Counted from the first letter of the stretch, positions 53,877 to 63,835 are shown. The stretch is DNA of 64,000 nucleotides from Amphritea atlantica (GCF_018860855.1 NZ_JAHKQE010000028.1:62001-126000); one strand, 5' to 3'. Program-made: numbers and translations. The notes: generated by a model from the sequence alone, not told the origin.

Positions 53877-56021
53877 TTGAATCAATTAATGAATCCAGTA
53901 GAAGTCCTAGGAATAGATGCCGGTGGCACTATGACCGATACCTTTTTTGTCCGAGCCGACGGAGAATTTGTCGTCGGCAAAGCACAAAGTAATGTTAATG
54001 AATCTCAGGCGGTACTTGAATCGAGTACCGATGCGTTGGCCCATTGGGATCGTAAGGTTGAAGATGTATTTCCAGAAATGGTGACCTGCGTTTTTTCCGG
54101 TACGGCAATGCTGAACCGAGTAGTCGGTCGTAAAGGACTGCGCACCGGTTTGATTGTGAGTAAAGGGTTTGAAGATTTTCATCGTATGGGACGTGCGATC
54201 CAGAGCTATCTGGGTTATGCCTTCGAAGATCGTATCCACCTAAATACTCACCGTTATGATGAACCCTTGGTGGATATCAAAGACACTCGAGGGGTTACTG
54301 AGCGGGTCGACTCTAAAGGGAACGTGGTGATTGCGGTTCGTCTTCATGAGGCCCGTGAAGCAGCACGTGAATTGATTGAGCAGGGTTGTCAGGCGATTGT
54401 TATCAGTCTTCTCAGCTCTTATCTCTATGAAGACCACGAGAAAGCGGTTCGCGATGCTTGCAAAGAGGTGGCGTGTGAGATGGGCGTGGATATTCCGGTG
54501 TTTGCTTCAGTAGATTACTACCCGGTCCGAAAAGAGAGTCATCGAACCAATACCACTATTCTCGAAGCGTATGCTGCTGAACCGTCAAGAGCGACATTAG
54601 GTACGATCAGCGACAGCATGAAAGATGTCGGCGGGCAATTTGATTTGCGCGTCATGGCGAGTCACGGGGGGACCATTAGTTGGAAGGCTAAAGAACTGGC
54701 TCGCTCATTGGTATCCGGTCCGATCGGTGGTGTGATTGGCGCTAAATATCTAGGTGAGAAATTAGGATATGAAAATATCGCCTGTTCCGATATAGGTGGA
54801 ACTAGTTTTGATATGGCGTTAATTACTAAAAACAATTTTGCCATTCATAAAGATGGCGACATGGCGCGATTGGTGTTGTCTCTGCCATTGGTTGCGATGG
54901 ATACCATTGGTGCGGGTGCTGGTAGCTTTGTACGTATAGATCCCCACGCTAACGCGATAAAACTAGGCCCAGACAGTGCGGGGTATCGCGTCGGCACTTG
55001 CTGGCCAGAAGGTGGTGTGGATACAGTGTCAGTAACGGATTGCCACATTATTTTGGGCTATCTAAATCCGGAAAACTTCTTGGGCGGAATCCTTGAACTG
55101 GACGTTGATCGAGCTCGGCGTGAAATTAAACGACAGATTGCTGATCCACTCGGCCTATCCGTTGAAGACGCGGCGGCAGGTGTTATTGAACTGCTGGATC
55201 TATCATTGCGTCAGCATCTGCGGGCGATGATTACCGGTAAGGGTTATAGCCCAACGGATTTTGTCTGCTTTTCTTACGGTGGTGGTGGCCCTGTACATGC
55301 TTATGGTTATACCAAGGGGCTAGGCTTTAAAGAGACGATTGTGCCGGCATGGGCAGCAGGTTTTTCTGCTTTCGGTTGTGCTACGGCAGACTTTGAATAT
55401 CGTTACGATAAGAGTGTTGATATCGGTATTACAGAAGAGTCCAGTCAGGTAGATATTGCTGCGGCTACTACAACTCTACAGACTGCTTGGAATGAGCTAC
55501 GGGACAAGGTCTTAGAAGAGTTCCGTATTAATGGTTTTAAGGATGAAGAAGTGACCCTAACACCAGGATATTCAATGCAATATCTGGGACAGCTCAATGA
55601 TTTGGAGATTGACTCTCCTCTTGAGTCGGTTTCTGGTGCGGAAGATTGGGAAGATCTTGTTCAGTCTTTCAATGAAACTTATGCCCGTGTATACGCTGAC
55701 GCTGCTCGGTCCCCTGAGCTAGGTTATGGCATCACCGGTGCCATTATGCGGGGTACGGTGGAAACGAAAAAACCTAATATTCCAGTAGAGCCGGATGCTG
55801 GTCCAAACCCTTCAGCAGAATCCCGTCAGGGCACTCGTCCTTTCTATTATGAAAAAAAATGGGTTGAAGCCAATATTTTCAAAATGGAATTACTTCAACC
55901 GGGCAACGAAGTTAAAGGCCCTGCTGTGATTGAGTCTGATGCAACTACCTATGTGATACCGCCAGGTTTTGAGACCTTTTTGGATGTGAACCGGTTGTTC
56001 CACTTAATTGAGTGCAAGTAA
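53877..56021 (+). CDS. acxA: Acetone carboxylase beta subunit
   Basis: 714 residues of the hydantoinase A/N-methylhydantoinase A family with the length of AcxA. The N-terminal VLGIDAGGTMTDTFF is the nucleotide-binding loop of this actin-like ATPase family, and the later IACSDIGGTSFDMAL and GPIGGVIGA segments belong to the ATPase core. With AcxB and AcxC it carboxylates acetone to acetoacetate in the cytoplasm, spending ATP to AMP and two phosphates. The start is TTG 53877 or the ATG at 53889; an AGGAT ribosome site lies upstream of the first. Identification rests on the three-gene set. Confidence 0.93.
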   Translation: MNQLMNPVEVLGIDAGGTMTDTFFVRADGEFVVGKAQSNVNESQAVLESSTDALAHWDRKVEDVFPEMVTCVFSGTAMLNRVVGRKGLRTGLIVSKGFEDFHRMGRAIQSYLGYAFEDRIHLNTHRYDEPLVDIKDTRGVTERVDSKGNVVIAVRLHEAREAARELIEQGCQAIVISLLSSYLYEDHEKAVRDACKEVACEMGVDIPVFASVDYYPVRKESHRTNTTILEAYAAEPSRATLGTISDSMKDVGGQFDLRVMASHGGTISWKAKELARSLVSGPIGGVIGAKYLGEKLGYENIACSDIGGTSFDMALITKNNFAIHKDGDMARLVLSLPLVAMDTIGAGAGSFVRIDPHANAIKLGPDSAGYRVGTCWPEGGVDTVSVTDCHIILGYLNPENFLGGILELDVDRARREIKRQIADPLGLSVEDAAAGVIELLDLSLRQHLRAMITGKGYSPTDFVCFSYGGGGPVHAYGYTKGLGFKETIVPAWAAGFSAFGCATADFEYRYDKSVDIGITEESSQVDIAAATTTLQTAWNELRDKVLEEFRINGFKDEEVTLTPGYSMQYLGQLNDLEIDSPLESVSGAEDWEDLVQSFNETYARVYADAARSPELGYGITGAIMRGTVETKKPNIPVEPDAGPNPSAESRQGTRPFYYEKKWVEANIFKMELLQPGNEVKGPAVIESDATTYVIPPGFETFLDVNRLFHLIECK

Positions 56022-56055
56022 TCCGATAATAAATACAACAAATTGAGGAAAACAG

Positions 56056-58389
56056 ATGACTATTCAAGAAAAATTCAACGGCGAAAGTAGCAGACAGGTA
56101 AGCCTTCTGAAAAGCGGTCTGACGCTTAATGAGCATCGGAATTTGATTCTTAAACGGACGGAAGACAGCGGCTTTTATAATGGTTTGGAACGTTTGGAAT
56201 TTAAAGAAACGGACCCTATTGGTTATGAGCGGATTTTTTCAAAGCTACGTGCGGGTCTTGTTAACTCCCGAGAGGTCGCTAAAAAAATTGCAGCGTCACC
56301 TATTGTTGAGCAGGAGGGGGAGCTGTGTTTCACCCTCTATAATGTTGCTGGCGACTGTATCGCTACCTCGACAGGCATCATTATTCATGTGGGCACTATG
56401 GGGGCGGCGATTAAGTATATGATTCAGAATAACTGGGAAGCTAACCCAGGGATCAATCCAGGAGATATGTTTACTAATAATGACTGCCAGATTGGTAACG
56501 TGCACCCCTGTGATATCGCCACAATTGTGCCTATTTTTCATGAAGGGGAGCTGATTGGCTGGGTTGGAGGTGTTACACATGTTATCGATGTGGGAGCCGT
56601 AGGCCCAGGCTCTATGTCGAACGGCCAAGTTCAACGGTTTGGTGATGGGGTACAGATCACCTGTCGTAAAACCGGTATTAATGATACGCCACTACGTGAC
56701 TGGTTGCATGAAAGTCAGCGTAATGTGCGAACCCCTAAGTACTGGATTCTTGATGAGAAGACCCGTATTGCCGGTTGCCATATGATTCGTGACCTCGTTG
56801 AAGAAACAATTCGTGAAGAGGGAATGGAAGCCTACGAAAAATTTGCGACTGAAGTGATTGAGGATGGTCGCCGTGGATTGGCTAGCCGGATTAAAGCGAT
56901 GACTATTCCGGGTAAGATCAAAACGGTTGCTTTTGTTGATGTTCCTTATGCGCATGAAGATGTTGTCGTTCCATCACCTTTTGCCAAGGTTGATACGATA
57001 ATGCATGCGCCTTGTGAAATTACCATCAAACCGGATGCGACTTGGCGTTTGGATTTTGAAGGTTGTAGTCGATGGGGCTGGCATACCTATAACGCCAATC
57101 CTGTTGCTTTCACGAGTGGTATTTGGGTCATGATGACGCAGTCCCTTGTGCCAACCGAGCGGATTAATGATGGCGCTCGCTATGCTACTGAGTTCCGCTT
57201 GCCCAAGGGTACTTGGACCAACCCAGACGATCGACGTACAGCGCATGCTGATGCTTGGCACTTCCTTGTATCCTCCTGGAGCTCGTTATGGCGAGGTGTG
57301 AGCCGCACCTATTTTGGTCGTGGTTATTTGGAAGAGGTTAATGCCGGTAATTCCAATCCATGTAACTGGTTGCAAGGTGGTGGTATTAACCAAGAAGGTG
57401 AAATCCATGCGGTTAACAGCTTTGAAACTGCGGCCTGTGGTACGGGTGCCTGTGCGGTTAAAGATGGCTTGAATCATGCTGCTGCTATCTGGAACCCTGA
57501 AGGTGATATGGGTGATATTGAGATTTGGGAGTTGGCTGAACCATTACTTTACATGGGACGGACCATTAAAACCAATACGGGTGGTTATGGTAAATATCGC
57601 GGTGGTTTAGGGTTTGAAACCCTGCGTATGGTGTGGGGCTCTGCTGATTGGACGATGTTCTTTATGGGTAACGGCTACATGAACAGTGATTGGGGACTGA
57701 TGGGTGGGTATCCTGCTGCGACTGGTTACCGATTTGAAGCACATAACACAGGTCTGCTGGAGAGGATTGAGGAAGGTAAATCGTTACCACTGGGCAAAGA
57801 TCGTGATCCAAGTGAATGCGAACTTGAAAAACACCTAAGTAAAGATGCCCTAGTGAAACGGGATAAACAGTGTATTACCACAGAGGCGATCTTTGAAAAT
57901 GGTGACCTGTATCTCAACTATTTGCGCGGTGGGCCTGGGTTTGGCGACCCATTAGATCGGGATATTACGGGTGTTGAAAACGATCTAAACCAAAATTTCG
58001 TGCTGCCAGAATTTGCCGAAAAAATTTATGGTGTGGTGATCTCTCAAGATAGTGATGATACATGGCATGTCGACGAGGAGAAAACGCTACAACGACGTGC
58101 AGCGGTTCGTAAAGAACGTATTGCCCGCGGTACTCCTACCCGAGAATGGATGGAAACAGAGCGTCAGAGCATTTTAGATAAGGACGCATCGGTGCAGGTT
58201 CAACAGATGTTTGCATCCAGTTTCGATCTATCTGAAAGTTTTCTGAATGAGTTTAAAACATTCTGGGATCTACCCGAGAAATGGGATCTGCTAGAAGAGT
58301 CGCTGGGTATTCCTATGTTCGGTGCGAAGCATCATATGGATATAAGTGAATTACCTGATGTACACCCCGTGATTATGACAGAACAGTAA
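56056..58389 (+). CDS. acxB: Acetone carboxylase alpha subunit
   Basis: 777 residues, the length of the Xanthobacter alpha subunit and of the hydantoinase B family. Segments FTNNDCQIGNVHPCDIATIVP (holding the likely Asp/His metal ligands), GVTHVIDVGAVGPGSM and GGPGFGDPLDRD are typical of the HyuB fold. The alpha subunit of acetone carboxylase binds Mn and carries out the carboxylation. Start ATG 56056 with TGAGGA upstream; 35 bp after acxA. Confidence 0.93.
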   Translation: MTIQEKFNGESSRQVSLLKSGLTLNEHRNLILKRTEDSGFYNGLERLEFKETDPIGYERIFSKLRAGLVNSREVAKKIAASPIVEQEGELCFTLYNVAGDCIATSTGIIIHVGTMGAAIKYMIQNNWEANPGINPGDMFTNNDCQIGNVHPCDIATIVPIFHEGELIGWVGGVTHVIDVGAVGPGSMSNGQVQRFGDGVQITCRKTGINDTPLRDWLHESQRNVRTPKYWILDEKTRIAGCHMIRDLVEETIREEGMEAYEKFATEVIEDGRRGLASRIKAMTIPGKIKTVAFVDVPYAHEDVVVPSPFAKVDTIMHAPCEITIKPDATWRLDFEGCSRWGWHTYNANPVAFTSGIWVMMTQSLVPTERINDGARYATEFRLPKGTWTNPDDRRTAHADAWHFLVSSWSSLWRGVSRTYFGRGYLEEVNAGNSNPCNWLQGGGINQEGEIHAVNSFETAACGTGACAVKDGLNHAAAIWNPEGDMGDIEIWELAEPLLYMGRTIKTNTGGYGKYRGGLGFETLRMVWGSADWTMFFMGNGYMNSDWGLMGGYPAATGYRFEAHNTGLLERIEEGKSLPLGKDRDPSECELEKHLSKDALVKRDKQCITTEAIFENGDLYLNYLRGGPGFGDPLDRDITGVENDLNQNFVLPEFAEKIYGVVISQDSDDTWHVDEEKTLQRRAAVRKERIARGTPTREWMETERQSILDKDASVQVQQMFASSFDLSESFLNEFKTFWDLPEKWDLLEESLGIPMFGAKHHMDISELPDVHPVIMTEQ

Positions 58390-58480
58390 TCAACGGCCTC
58401 GAGGGGGCAGCCCCTCGTGATCCCTTATTTAAATTGAAATCTAACAACTCAAATCTAAAAACAATAAAGAGAGAGTGATT

Positions 58481-58981
58481 ATGTCAAATTTTACAAAAAA
58501 ACAGGTGGCAGATCTGGTTAAAGGTAGCCTTGACTGGGATACCCTACACATGATGCTTTCCATGCCTAAAGACAAAGAGCGCTATGCTAATTATATGTCC
58601 GTTTTACAGGATCAAGTATCTTGGGACGATAGAATTATTATGGCATTTGGGCCTCATCTTTTCTTGGCGGAGACAATCGACGATAAATCGTTGGTGACAA
58701 AATGTTCATGCGGTCATGACTTTGGTGATTACCGGACTAACTGGAAATTGAATGCGCTGATTTATGTCCGGGACGACGAGGAAAAAATGCAACAGGTTTA
58801 TCCTAAATTGATGGCGCCAGATACTAGTTGGCAGGTCTACCGTGAATATTACTGTCCGACCTGTGGGGTGATGCATGATATTGAAGCACCGACGCCATGG
58901 TATCCTGTTATCCATGATTTTCAACCGGATATTCCTGCGCTGTTTGATTGGCTGGATCTTCCCGCTCCCGTTAATGCGTAA
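58481..58981 (+). CDS. acxC: Acetone carboxylase gamma subunit
   Basis: 166 residues, matching the ~168-residue gamma subunit. Two cysteine clusters (Cys75-x-Cys77 in KCSCGHD and Cys125-xx-Cys128 in YCPTCGVMHD) form a zinc-ribbon-like unit, and the surrounding GDYRTNWKL and APTPWYPVIHDF are family-specific. It completes the alpha2-beta2-gamma2 enzyme. ATG 58481 is used; an in-frame GTG lies 6 nt upstream. acxABC are evenly spaced on one strand. Confidence 0.92.
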   Translation: MSNFTKKQVADLVKGSLDWDTLHMMLSMPKDKERYANYMSVLQDQVSWDDRIIMAFGPHLFLAETIDDKSLVTKCSCGHDFGDYRTNWKLNALIYVRDDEEKMQQVYPKLMAPDTSWQVYREYYCPTCGVMHDIEAPTPWYPVIHDFQPDIPALFDWLDLPAPVNA

Positions 58982-59079
58982 TTGATAAGACTCGACTCAC
59001 ATCGCTTCCGGTTACTTGCTTGAAGTGTTCTCCCAATGTTGAGTCGAGTCATCACTGTTTTTTAGTCATGGAGCATCTT

Positions 59080-59532
59080 ATGTCAGGTAACTATAACGAA
59101 TCTCGGAATGCCGAAAACCCTTTTTTTGCATTACAAAAAATCTATGTCAAAAACTCATCCTTTGAATCTCCAAATACGGTTCGGGTATTCAGCGACGAGT
59201 GGAAACCAACCGTATCAATGGATTTGAATACCACCTATGAGCAAGCAGAAGAGGGGCTATATGAAGTGGTACTGTCGGTTTCTATCACCGCTAAAAACCA
59301 TGATCAGTTGGCATTCATTGTCGAGGTTGATCAAGCGGCTATTTTTATGATTAGCGGCTTTCCTGAATTGCAAAAAACCGAAGCATTGGGTGTCGCCTGT
59401 CCTTCAGTTATGTTTCCTTATATTCGTGAAACTATTGATCATATTATGGTTAAGGGTGGTTTTCCGCCTTTAATGATGGCTCCGGTGAACTTTGATGTGC
59501 TGTATGCAGAGAAGAACCGTAAGTCTGCATAG
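59080..59532 (+). CDS. SecB-like chaperone in the acetone carboxylase operon
   Basis: 150 residues from ATG 59080, with GGAG 6 nt upstream (in-frame ATGs at 59020 and 59068 are less likely). It has the SecB fold along its whole length: NPFFALQKIYVKNSSFESPN, the FSDEWKPTV and LYEVVLSVSITAKN strands, AFIVEVDQAAIF, LGVACPSVMFPYIRETI and GGFPPLMMAPVNFDVLY. The C-terminus is short and basic (AEKNRKSA), whereas SecB usually ends in a longer acidic, SecA-contacting tail. It lies 98 bp after acxC on the same strand. Probable client: the acetone carboxylase subunits (inference). Confidence 0.85.
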   Translation: MSGNYNESRNAENPFFALQKIYVKNSSFESPNTVRVFSDEWKPTVSMDLNTTYEQAEEGLYEVVLSVSITAKNHDQLAFIVEVDQAAIFMISGFPELQKTEALGVACPSVMFPYIRETIDHIMVKGGFPPLMMAPVNFDVLYAEKNRKSA

Positions 59533-60198
59533 AAAAATCAGCGGGGTATTGAAAAGCCGTTATGAGTTATATTTTTAATATCCCGTGTTATTAGACGGTT
59601 ATCATTCTGTGTTACTGGCATTTGAGGATCGGGTGATCGTTTTAAAGACTACCGGTCAGTGAACTATATGTTCAGCGTAGCTTTGACAGATTCCTGCTTG
59701 ATATAGGTTAAAACTAAAGAAGAATGCCTCATCATTTTTTAGGATGTACGTGCTATTAGTCAGTGATAGAGCCTGTCTATCTGAAAAGAAAGAGCACTGA
59801 ACTCTTCTATGATTAACGTTAAACAGACTTAGCAAATTGCCATCAAAACCTTACAGTGAGACCACTGTTATTGTTAGTGTTTTTCTCGCTAAACCTGTGT
59901 CGTTAATGGCCAAAAGAGCAGCGCTAAATCGAATTTTATGACGGCTGTTATCGGTTTTTTTCAGTGTAGTTCTAATGCGACTTTAATGTTGTGTCTATTT
60001 TTTTGGTCTTAATCTCTGTGCCACAATATTGAATTTATTTTTTAATTTACTTTAAAAACAATTAATTAGGTGGCTATTTAGATAGCGTATAAGCTCACTT
60101 GTAATCTCAATTGGTATGCCAGCAGCGTTCCGGTAGTCTGGTTTGAGTCCTAATGACTATGAAGACCCCTAACAAAAACATTAACAAGGGATACCGAG
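59533..60198. other. Long intergenic region between the acx operon and the ABC transporter
   Basis: About 670 bp, AT-rich, without a convincing gene. A long imperfect hairpin (arms 59542-59555 and 59572-59585, two G-U pairs) sits just after the SecB-like gene and may end the acx transcript, although no T run follows. A TTGACA at 59684 lacks a well-spaced -10. The right end must hold the promoter of the binding-protein gene. Confidence 0.45.
59542..59585 (+). terminator. Long hairpin after the acx operon
   Basis: CGGGGTATTGAAAA pairs with TTTTTAATATCCCG through 14 positions including two G-U pairs, loop 16 nt. No T run follows, so it may act as a 3'-protecting hairpin rather than a true intrinsic terminator. 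Confidence 0.4.
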
Positions 60199-61752
60199 AT
60201 GAAAAAGACCTCTTTGCTATTTGCAGGTGTCGCACTTGCGTTGAATATAGCCAGTGCACAGGCTGCTACGTTGAGAATGGCCTATGATGCAGACCCTGTT
60301 TCTCTTGATCCATATGAGCAGCTTTCAGGCGGTACGCTGCAGCTTTCGCATATGACTTATGACCCATTAGTTCGTTGGGATAGAAATTTAGGCTTTGAGC
60401 CGCGTTTGGCTGAAAAATGGGAACGTATTGACGATAACACGATGCGTTTTCATCTGCGTAAAGGCGTTAAGTTCCATAGCGGTAATACGCTATCGACAAA
60501 AGATATTGAGTTTACTTTTAAGCGCTTACAGGACTCACCCGATTTTAAAGGTGTGTTTGCACCGTTTAAGGCACTCAATGTCATCGATGATTACACCTTT
60601 GATTTAGTCACCGCTAAGCCATTCCCGCTCGTCCTGAATAACATGACCTATCTGTTCCCGATGGATAGCGCTTTCTTCTCTGGGGAAGATGCTAACGGCA
60701 AGCCAAAAGACTTGCTTGTTAAGCATGGCGATTCATTTGCCTCACGGACTATTTCGGGTACGGGGCCGTTCACGGTTTCTTATCGCGAGCAGGGCGTAAA
60801 AGTTGAGTTTGCGCGTAACCCGAATTATTGGGATACCAACTCCCCAGGTAACGTTGATAAGATCGTATTCACCCCCATCAAAGAAGCACCGACCCGTGTA
60901 GCGGCTCTGCTGGCAGGTGATGTCGATTTTATCGCCCCAGTGCCACCGACGGATCATAAGCGTATTAAAAGCAGTGATAATGTTGAGCTGGTCACCATGA
61001 GTGGCACACGTATCATTACCTTTCAGATGAACCAAGAACGCAATGAAGCCTTTAAAGATGTGCGGGTTCGTCAAGCGGTTAACTATGCGATCAATCAAGA
61101 GGGTATCGTTAAGAAAATAATGAAGGGCTTCGCGACGCCTGCTGCACAGTTTTCACCTAAAGGTTATTTAGGATATAACCCAGCCTTAACGCCACGCTAT
61201 GATCTTAAAAAAGCGAAAGCGTTAATGGCTGAAGCGGGTTATAGCGATGGCTTCTCAGTCACTATGATGGCGCCTAATAACCGTTATGTGAATGATGAGA
61301 AAATTGCTCAGGCGGTGGTGTCTATGTTGGCAAAAATCAACATCAAAGTTGATTTGAAAACCATGCCAAAAGCACAATACTGGCCTGCCTTTGATGAGCG
61401 TGCTGCTGATATGATGATGATTGGTTGGCATTCAGATACTGAAGACACCAACAACTTCTTTGAGTTTTTGTCCGCCTGTGCCAATAAAGAAACCGGTGCT
61501 GGACAATACAACAGTGGTAACTACTGCAACCCTAAAGTTGATGCCATGATGGCTGAAGCGAATGCCGTCACCGATCCTGCTAAGCGTGCTGGTATTATGC
61601 AAGCCATGGAAAAAGCAGTGTATGACGATGCTGGCTTTGTGCCGCTGCATTGGCAGAACCTAAGCTGGGGGGCACGTAAAGGTGTTGATATTGCGCCTAT
61701 CGTCAACGGCATGAACTTCCCCTATCTCGGCGACCTTGTCATCAAAGAGTAA
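60199..61752 (+). CDS. ABC transporter substrate-binding protein, family 5 (peptide/nickel type)
   Basis: 517 residues with a signal peptide (LLFAGVALALNIASAQA, cleavage near residue 22) and no lipobox cysteine. The family-5 signature is present: LRMAYDADPVSLDPYEQL, LAEKWERIDDNTMRFHLRKGVKFHSG and VRQAVNYAINQEGIV. It binds an oligopeptide-like or other solute in the periplasm for the permeases encoded next. Which solute cannot be told from sequence. Confidence 0.92.
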   Translation: MKKTSLLFAGVALALNIASAQAATLRMAYDADPVSLDPYEQLSGGTLQLSHMTYDPLVRWDRNLGFEPRLAEKWERIDDNTMRFHLRKGVKFHSGNTLSTKDIEFTFKRLQDSPDFKGVFAPFKALNVIDDYTFDLVTAKPFPLVLNNMTYLFPMDSAFFSGEDANGKPKDLLVKHGDSFASRTISGTGPFTVSYREQGVKVEFARNPNYWDTNSPGNVDKIVFTPIKEAPTRVAALLAGDVDFIAPVPPTDHKRIKSSDNVELVTMSGTRIITFQMNQERNEAFKDVRVRQAVNYAINQEGIVKKIMKGFATPAAQFSPKGYLGYNPALTPRYDLKKAKALMAEAGYSDGFSVTMMAPNNRYVNDEKIAQAVVSMLAKINIKVDLKTMPKAQYWPAFDERAADMMMIGWHSDTEDTNNFFEFLSACANKETGAGQYNSGNYCNPKVDAMMAEANAVTDPAKRAGIMQAMEKAVYDDAGFVPLHWQNLSWGARKGVDIAPIVNGMNFPYLGDLVIKE

Positions 61753-61907
61753 GCCTCTTTAATTTAAACCTTGCGTTTTGTGATGCCTGTTTACAGCTTT
61801 ATGTATTCAGGCATTACATATAGCCTTTGGGGAGCATTGCCCCCCTAGAATAATAAGCAGATAACCTAGCGTTGGAACCACCGCGCCAAACCCTAAGGCT
61901 GATCATC

Positions 61908-62882
61908 ATGATTGCGTTTTTTGTAAAACGGTTTTTTCAAGCGGTTGTTGTGATGTTTGTCATCAGCCTTATTAGTTTTTCTATTCAGGATAACTTAGGT
62001 GATCCTCTAAGGGAGCTAGTAGGGCAATCCGTGTCAGAAGAGGAGCGTCAGGCGCTGCGTGATGAGATGGGATTAAATGATCCCTTTCTAGTGCAATATC
62101 TGCGTTTCGCTAAAAAAGCAGTGCAGGGTGATCTTGGCGATTCCTATTTCTTTAAGAAACCTGCGTTTGATGTGATTATGAAAAAACTACCGGCGACCTT
62201 GGAGTTAGTCTTTGGCGCTACCATTATTATCATTCTTTTTTCAGTACCGATTGGTGTGTACTCTGCGATAAACCCCCAGAGTTGGTTCTCAAAAACGGTG
62301 ATGGGTTTAAGCATCGTCGGCATATCGATCCCGGTATTCTTGACGGCGATAGGGCTTATTTATCTATTTGCCATTGAGCTTAATTGGCTACCCTCTTATG
62401 GGCGTGGCGAAACCTCTAACCTGTTGGGTTGGGAAACCGGCTTTTTGACGGCCGATGGTTTAAAACACCTGATATTACCGAGTTTCACCTTAGCATCCAT
62501 TATGTTGCCGCTGTTTATTCGCCTGATTCGATCTGAAATGATGGAAGTGTTGCAGTCAGAATATGTGAAGTTTGCTTGGGCTAAGGGGATCTCCCCGCGA
62601 CGTATCTACTTTGTACACGCACTTAAAAATACCATGTTGCCGGTTATTACGGTGGGTGGCGTGCAGATCGGCACCATGGTGGCATACACCATTTTGACCG
62701 AAACTGTTTTTCAATGGCCGGGCATGGGCTTCTTGTTTCTTGAAGCGGTGAATCGCGTCGATACGCCATTGATCGTGGCTTATTTGATTGTGGTGGGCGC
62801 TATCTTTGTTGTAACCAATACCTTGGTTGATCTTATTTATGGTTTGGTTAATCCGGCCGTTAAGTTGGCAGGTAAAAAATAA
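61908..62882 (+). CDS. ABC transporter permease, DppB type
   Basis: 324 residues from ATG 61908; an in-frame TTG at 61872 is less likely. Six transmembrane helices, the EAA loop as EYVKFAWAKGISPRRIYFVHALKN, and N-terminal ISFSIQDNLGDPLRELVG of the DppB/OppB family. It forms the inner-membrane channel with the following permease, whose ATG overlaps its stop (TAATG). Confidence 0.92.
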   Translation: MIAFFVKRFFQAVVVMFVISLISFSIQDNLGDPLRELVGQSVSEEERQALRDEMGLNDPFLVQYLRFAKKAVQGDLGDSYFFKKPAFDVIMKKLPATLELVFGATIIIILFSVPIGVYSAINPQSWFSKTVMGLSIVGISIPVFLTAIGLIYLFAIELNWLPSYGRGETSNLLGWETGFLTADGLKHLILPSFTLASIMLPLFIRLIRSEMMEVLQSEYVKFAWAKGISPRRIYFVHALKNTMLPVITVGGVQIGTMVAYTILTETVFQWPGMGFLFLEAVNRVDTPLIVAYLIVVGAIFVVTNTLVDLIYGLVNPAVKLAGKK

Positions 62883-63832
62883 TGTCTGAGTCTACTTTTA
62901 AGACGGAACAGCCACCTACCGCTTTACAGCGTTTTAAAGCGTCCCACTTTTGGCATAGCTTTAAGATTGATCGGGTGGCCCAGCTGAGTTTTTTGATTTT
63001 TTTAGCCTATGTTGTCTTGGCTATCTTCGCTTCATTGATCGCACCGTTTGATCCATACGATGCCTCTCAAATTGATATTATGAATTCAGAAATACCGCCC
63101 AGTTGGCAAGCGGAAGGTGAAGCCGACTTTTTGCTAGGCACTGACGCTCAGGGCCGGGATATGCTGTCGACCATCCTCTATGGCACGCGGGTGTCTTTGT
63201 TGATTGGGCTTTGTGCCGTGGCCTTGCAAGCGTTGCTGGGAATTGTCATTGGTTTGACGGCGGGTTATATCGGTGGACGTGTCGATAGTTTCTTGATGCG
63301 TATCGCCGATATTCAGCTGTCTTTCTCGACGCTCATGGTCGCTATTATTGTGCTGGCGGTGTTTCAGGCAACCTTCGGCACCGAGTTGTATCAACAGTTG
63401 GCCATGATCATGTTGATTTTGGTAATTGGTATTGCCGAGTGGCCGCAATATGCGCGTACGATTCGTGCTTCGGTGTTAGCCGAGAAAAAGAAAGAATATG
63501 TCGATGCAGCGCGCGTGATGGGCTTTGGGCGATTAAGAATCATGTTTCGTCATATATTGCCGAATACACTGTCGCCTATTCTTGTGATCTCGACCGTGCA
63601 GATCGCCAATGCGATTATCTCAGAAGCTTCGTTATCTTTCTTGGGGCTGGGTATGCCGGTGTCGCAGCCTTCGCTGGGGTCGCTGATTTCGAGTGGTTTT
63701 GAGTATATTTTTTCTGGTGTGTGGTGGATTACCGTTATTCCCGGTGTTGTGCTGATTGTGCTTGTCCTCGTTATGAATCTGCTCGGCGACTGGATGCGCG
63801 ATGTTCTTAACCCAAAACTGTATAAGGGGTAA
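62882..63832 (+). CDS. ABC transporter permease, DppC type
   Basis: 316 residues. The N-terminal OppC-type segment and the LLGTDAQGRDMLSTILYGTRVSL motif are diagnostic, followed by five transmembrane helices and the EAA loop KKEYVDAARVMGFGRLRIMFRHILPN. Partner of the DppB-type permease; its start overlaps that stop codon. The ATPase gene begins 3 nt after its stop. Confidence 0.93.
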   Translation: MSESTFKTEQPPTALQRFKASHFWHSFKIDRVAQLSFLIFLAYVVLAIFASLIAPFDPYDASQIDIMNSEIPPSWQAEGEADFLLGTDAQGRDMLSTILYGTRVSLLIGLCAVALQALLGIVIGLTAGYIGGRVDSFLMRIADIQLSFSTLMVAIIVLAVFQATFGTELYQQLAMIMLILVIGIAEWPQYARTIRASVLAEKKKEYVDAARVMGFGRLRIMFRHILPNTLSPILVISTVQIANAIISEASLSFLGLGMPVSQPSLGSLISSGFEYIFSGVWWITVIPGVVLIVLVLVMNLLGDWMRDVLNPKLYKG

Positions 63833-63835
63833 CGC

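Noticed and set aside
60112-60127. Second sigma-54 promoter before the ABC binding-protein gene
   Set aside because: TGGTATGCCAGCAGC has the GG and GC at the right spacing but poor flanking matches; likely chance in AT-rich DNA without an activator site nearby.
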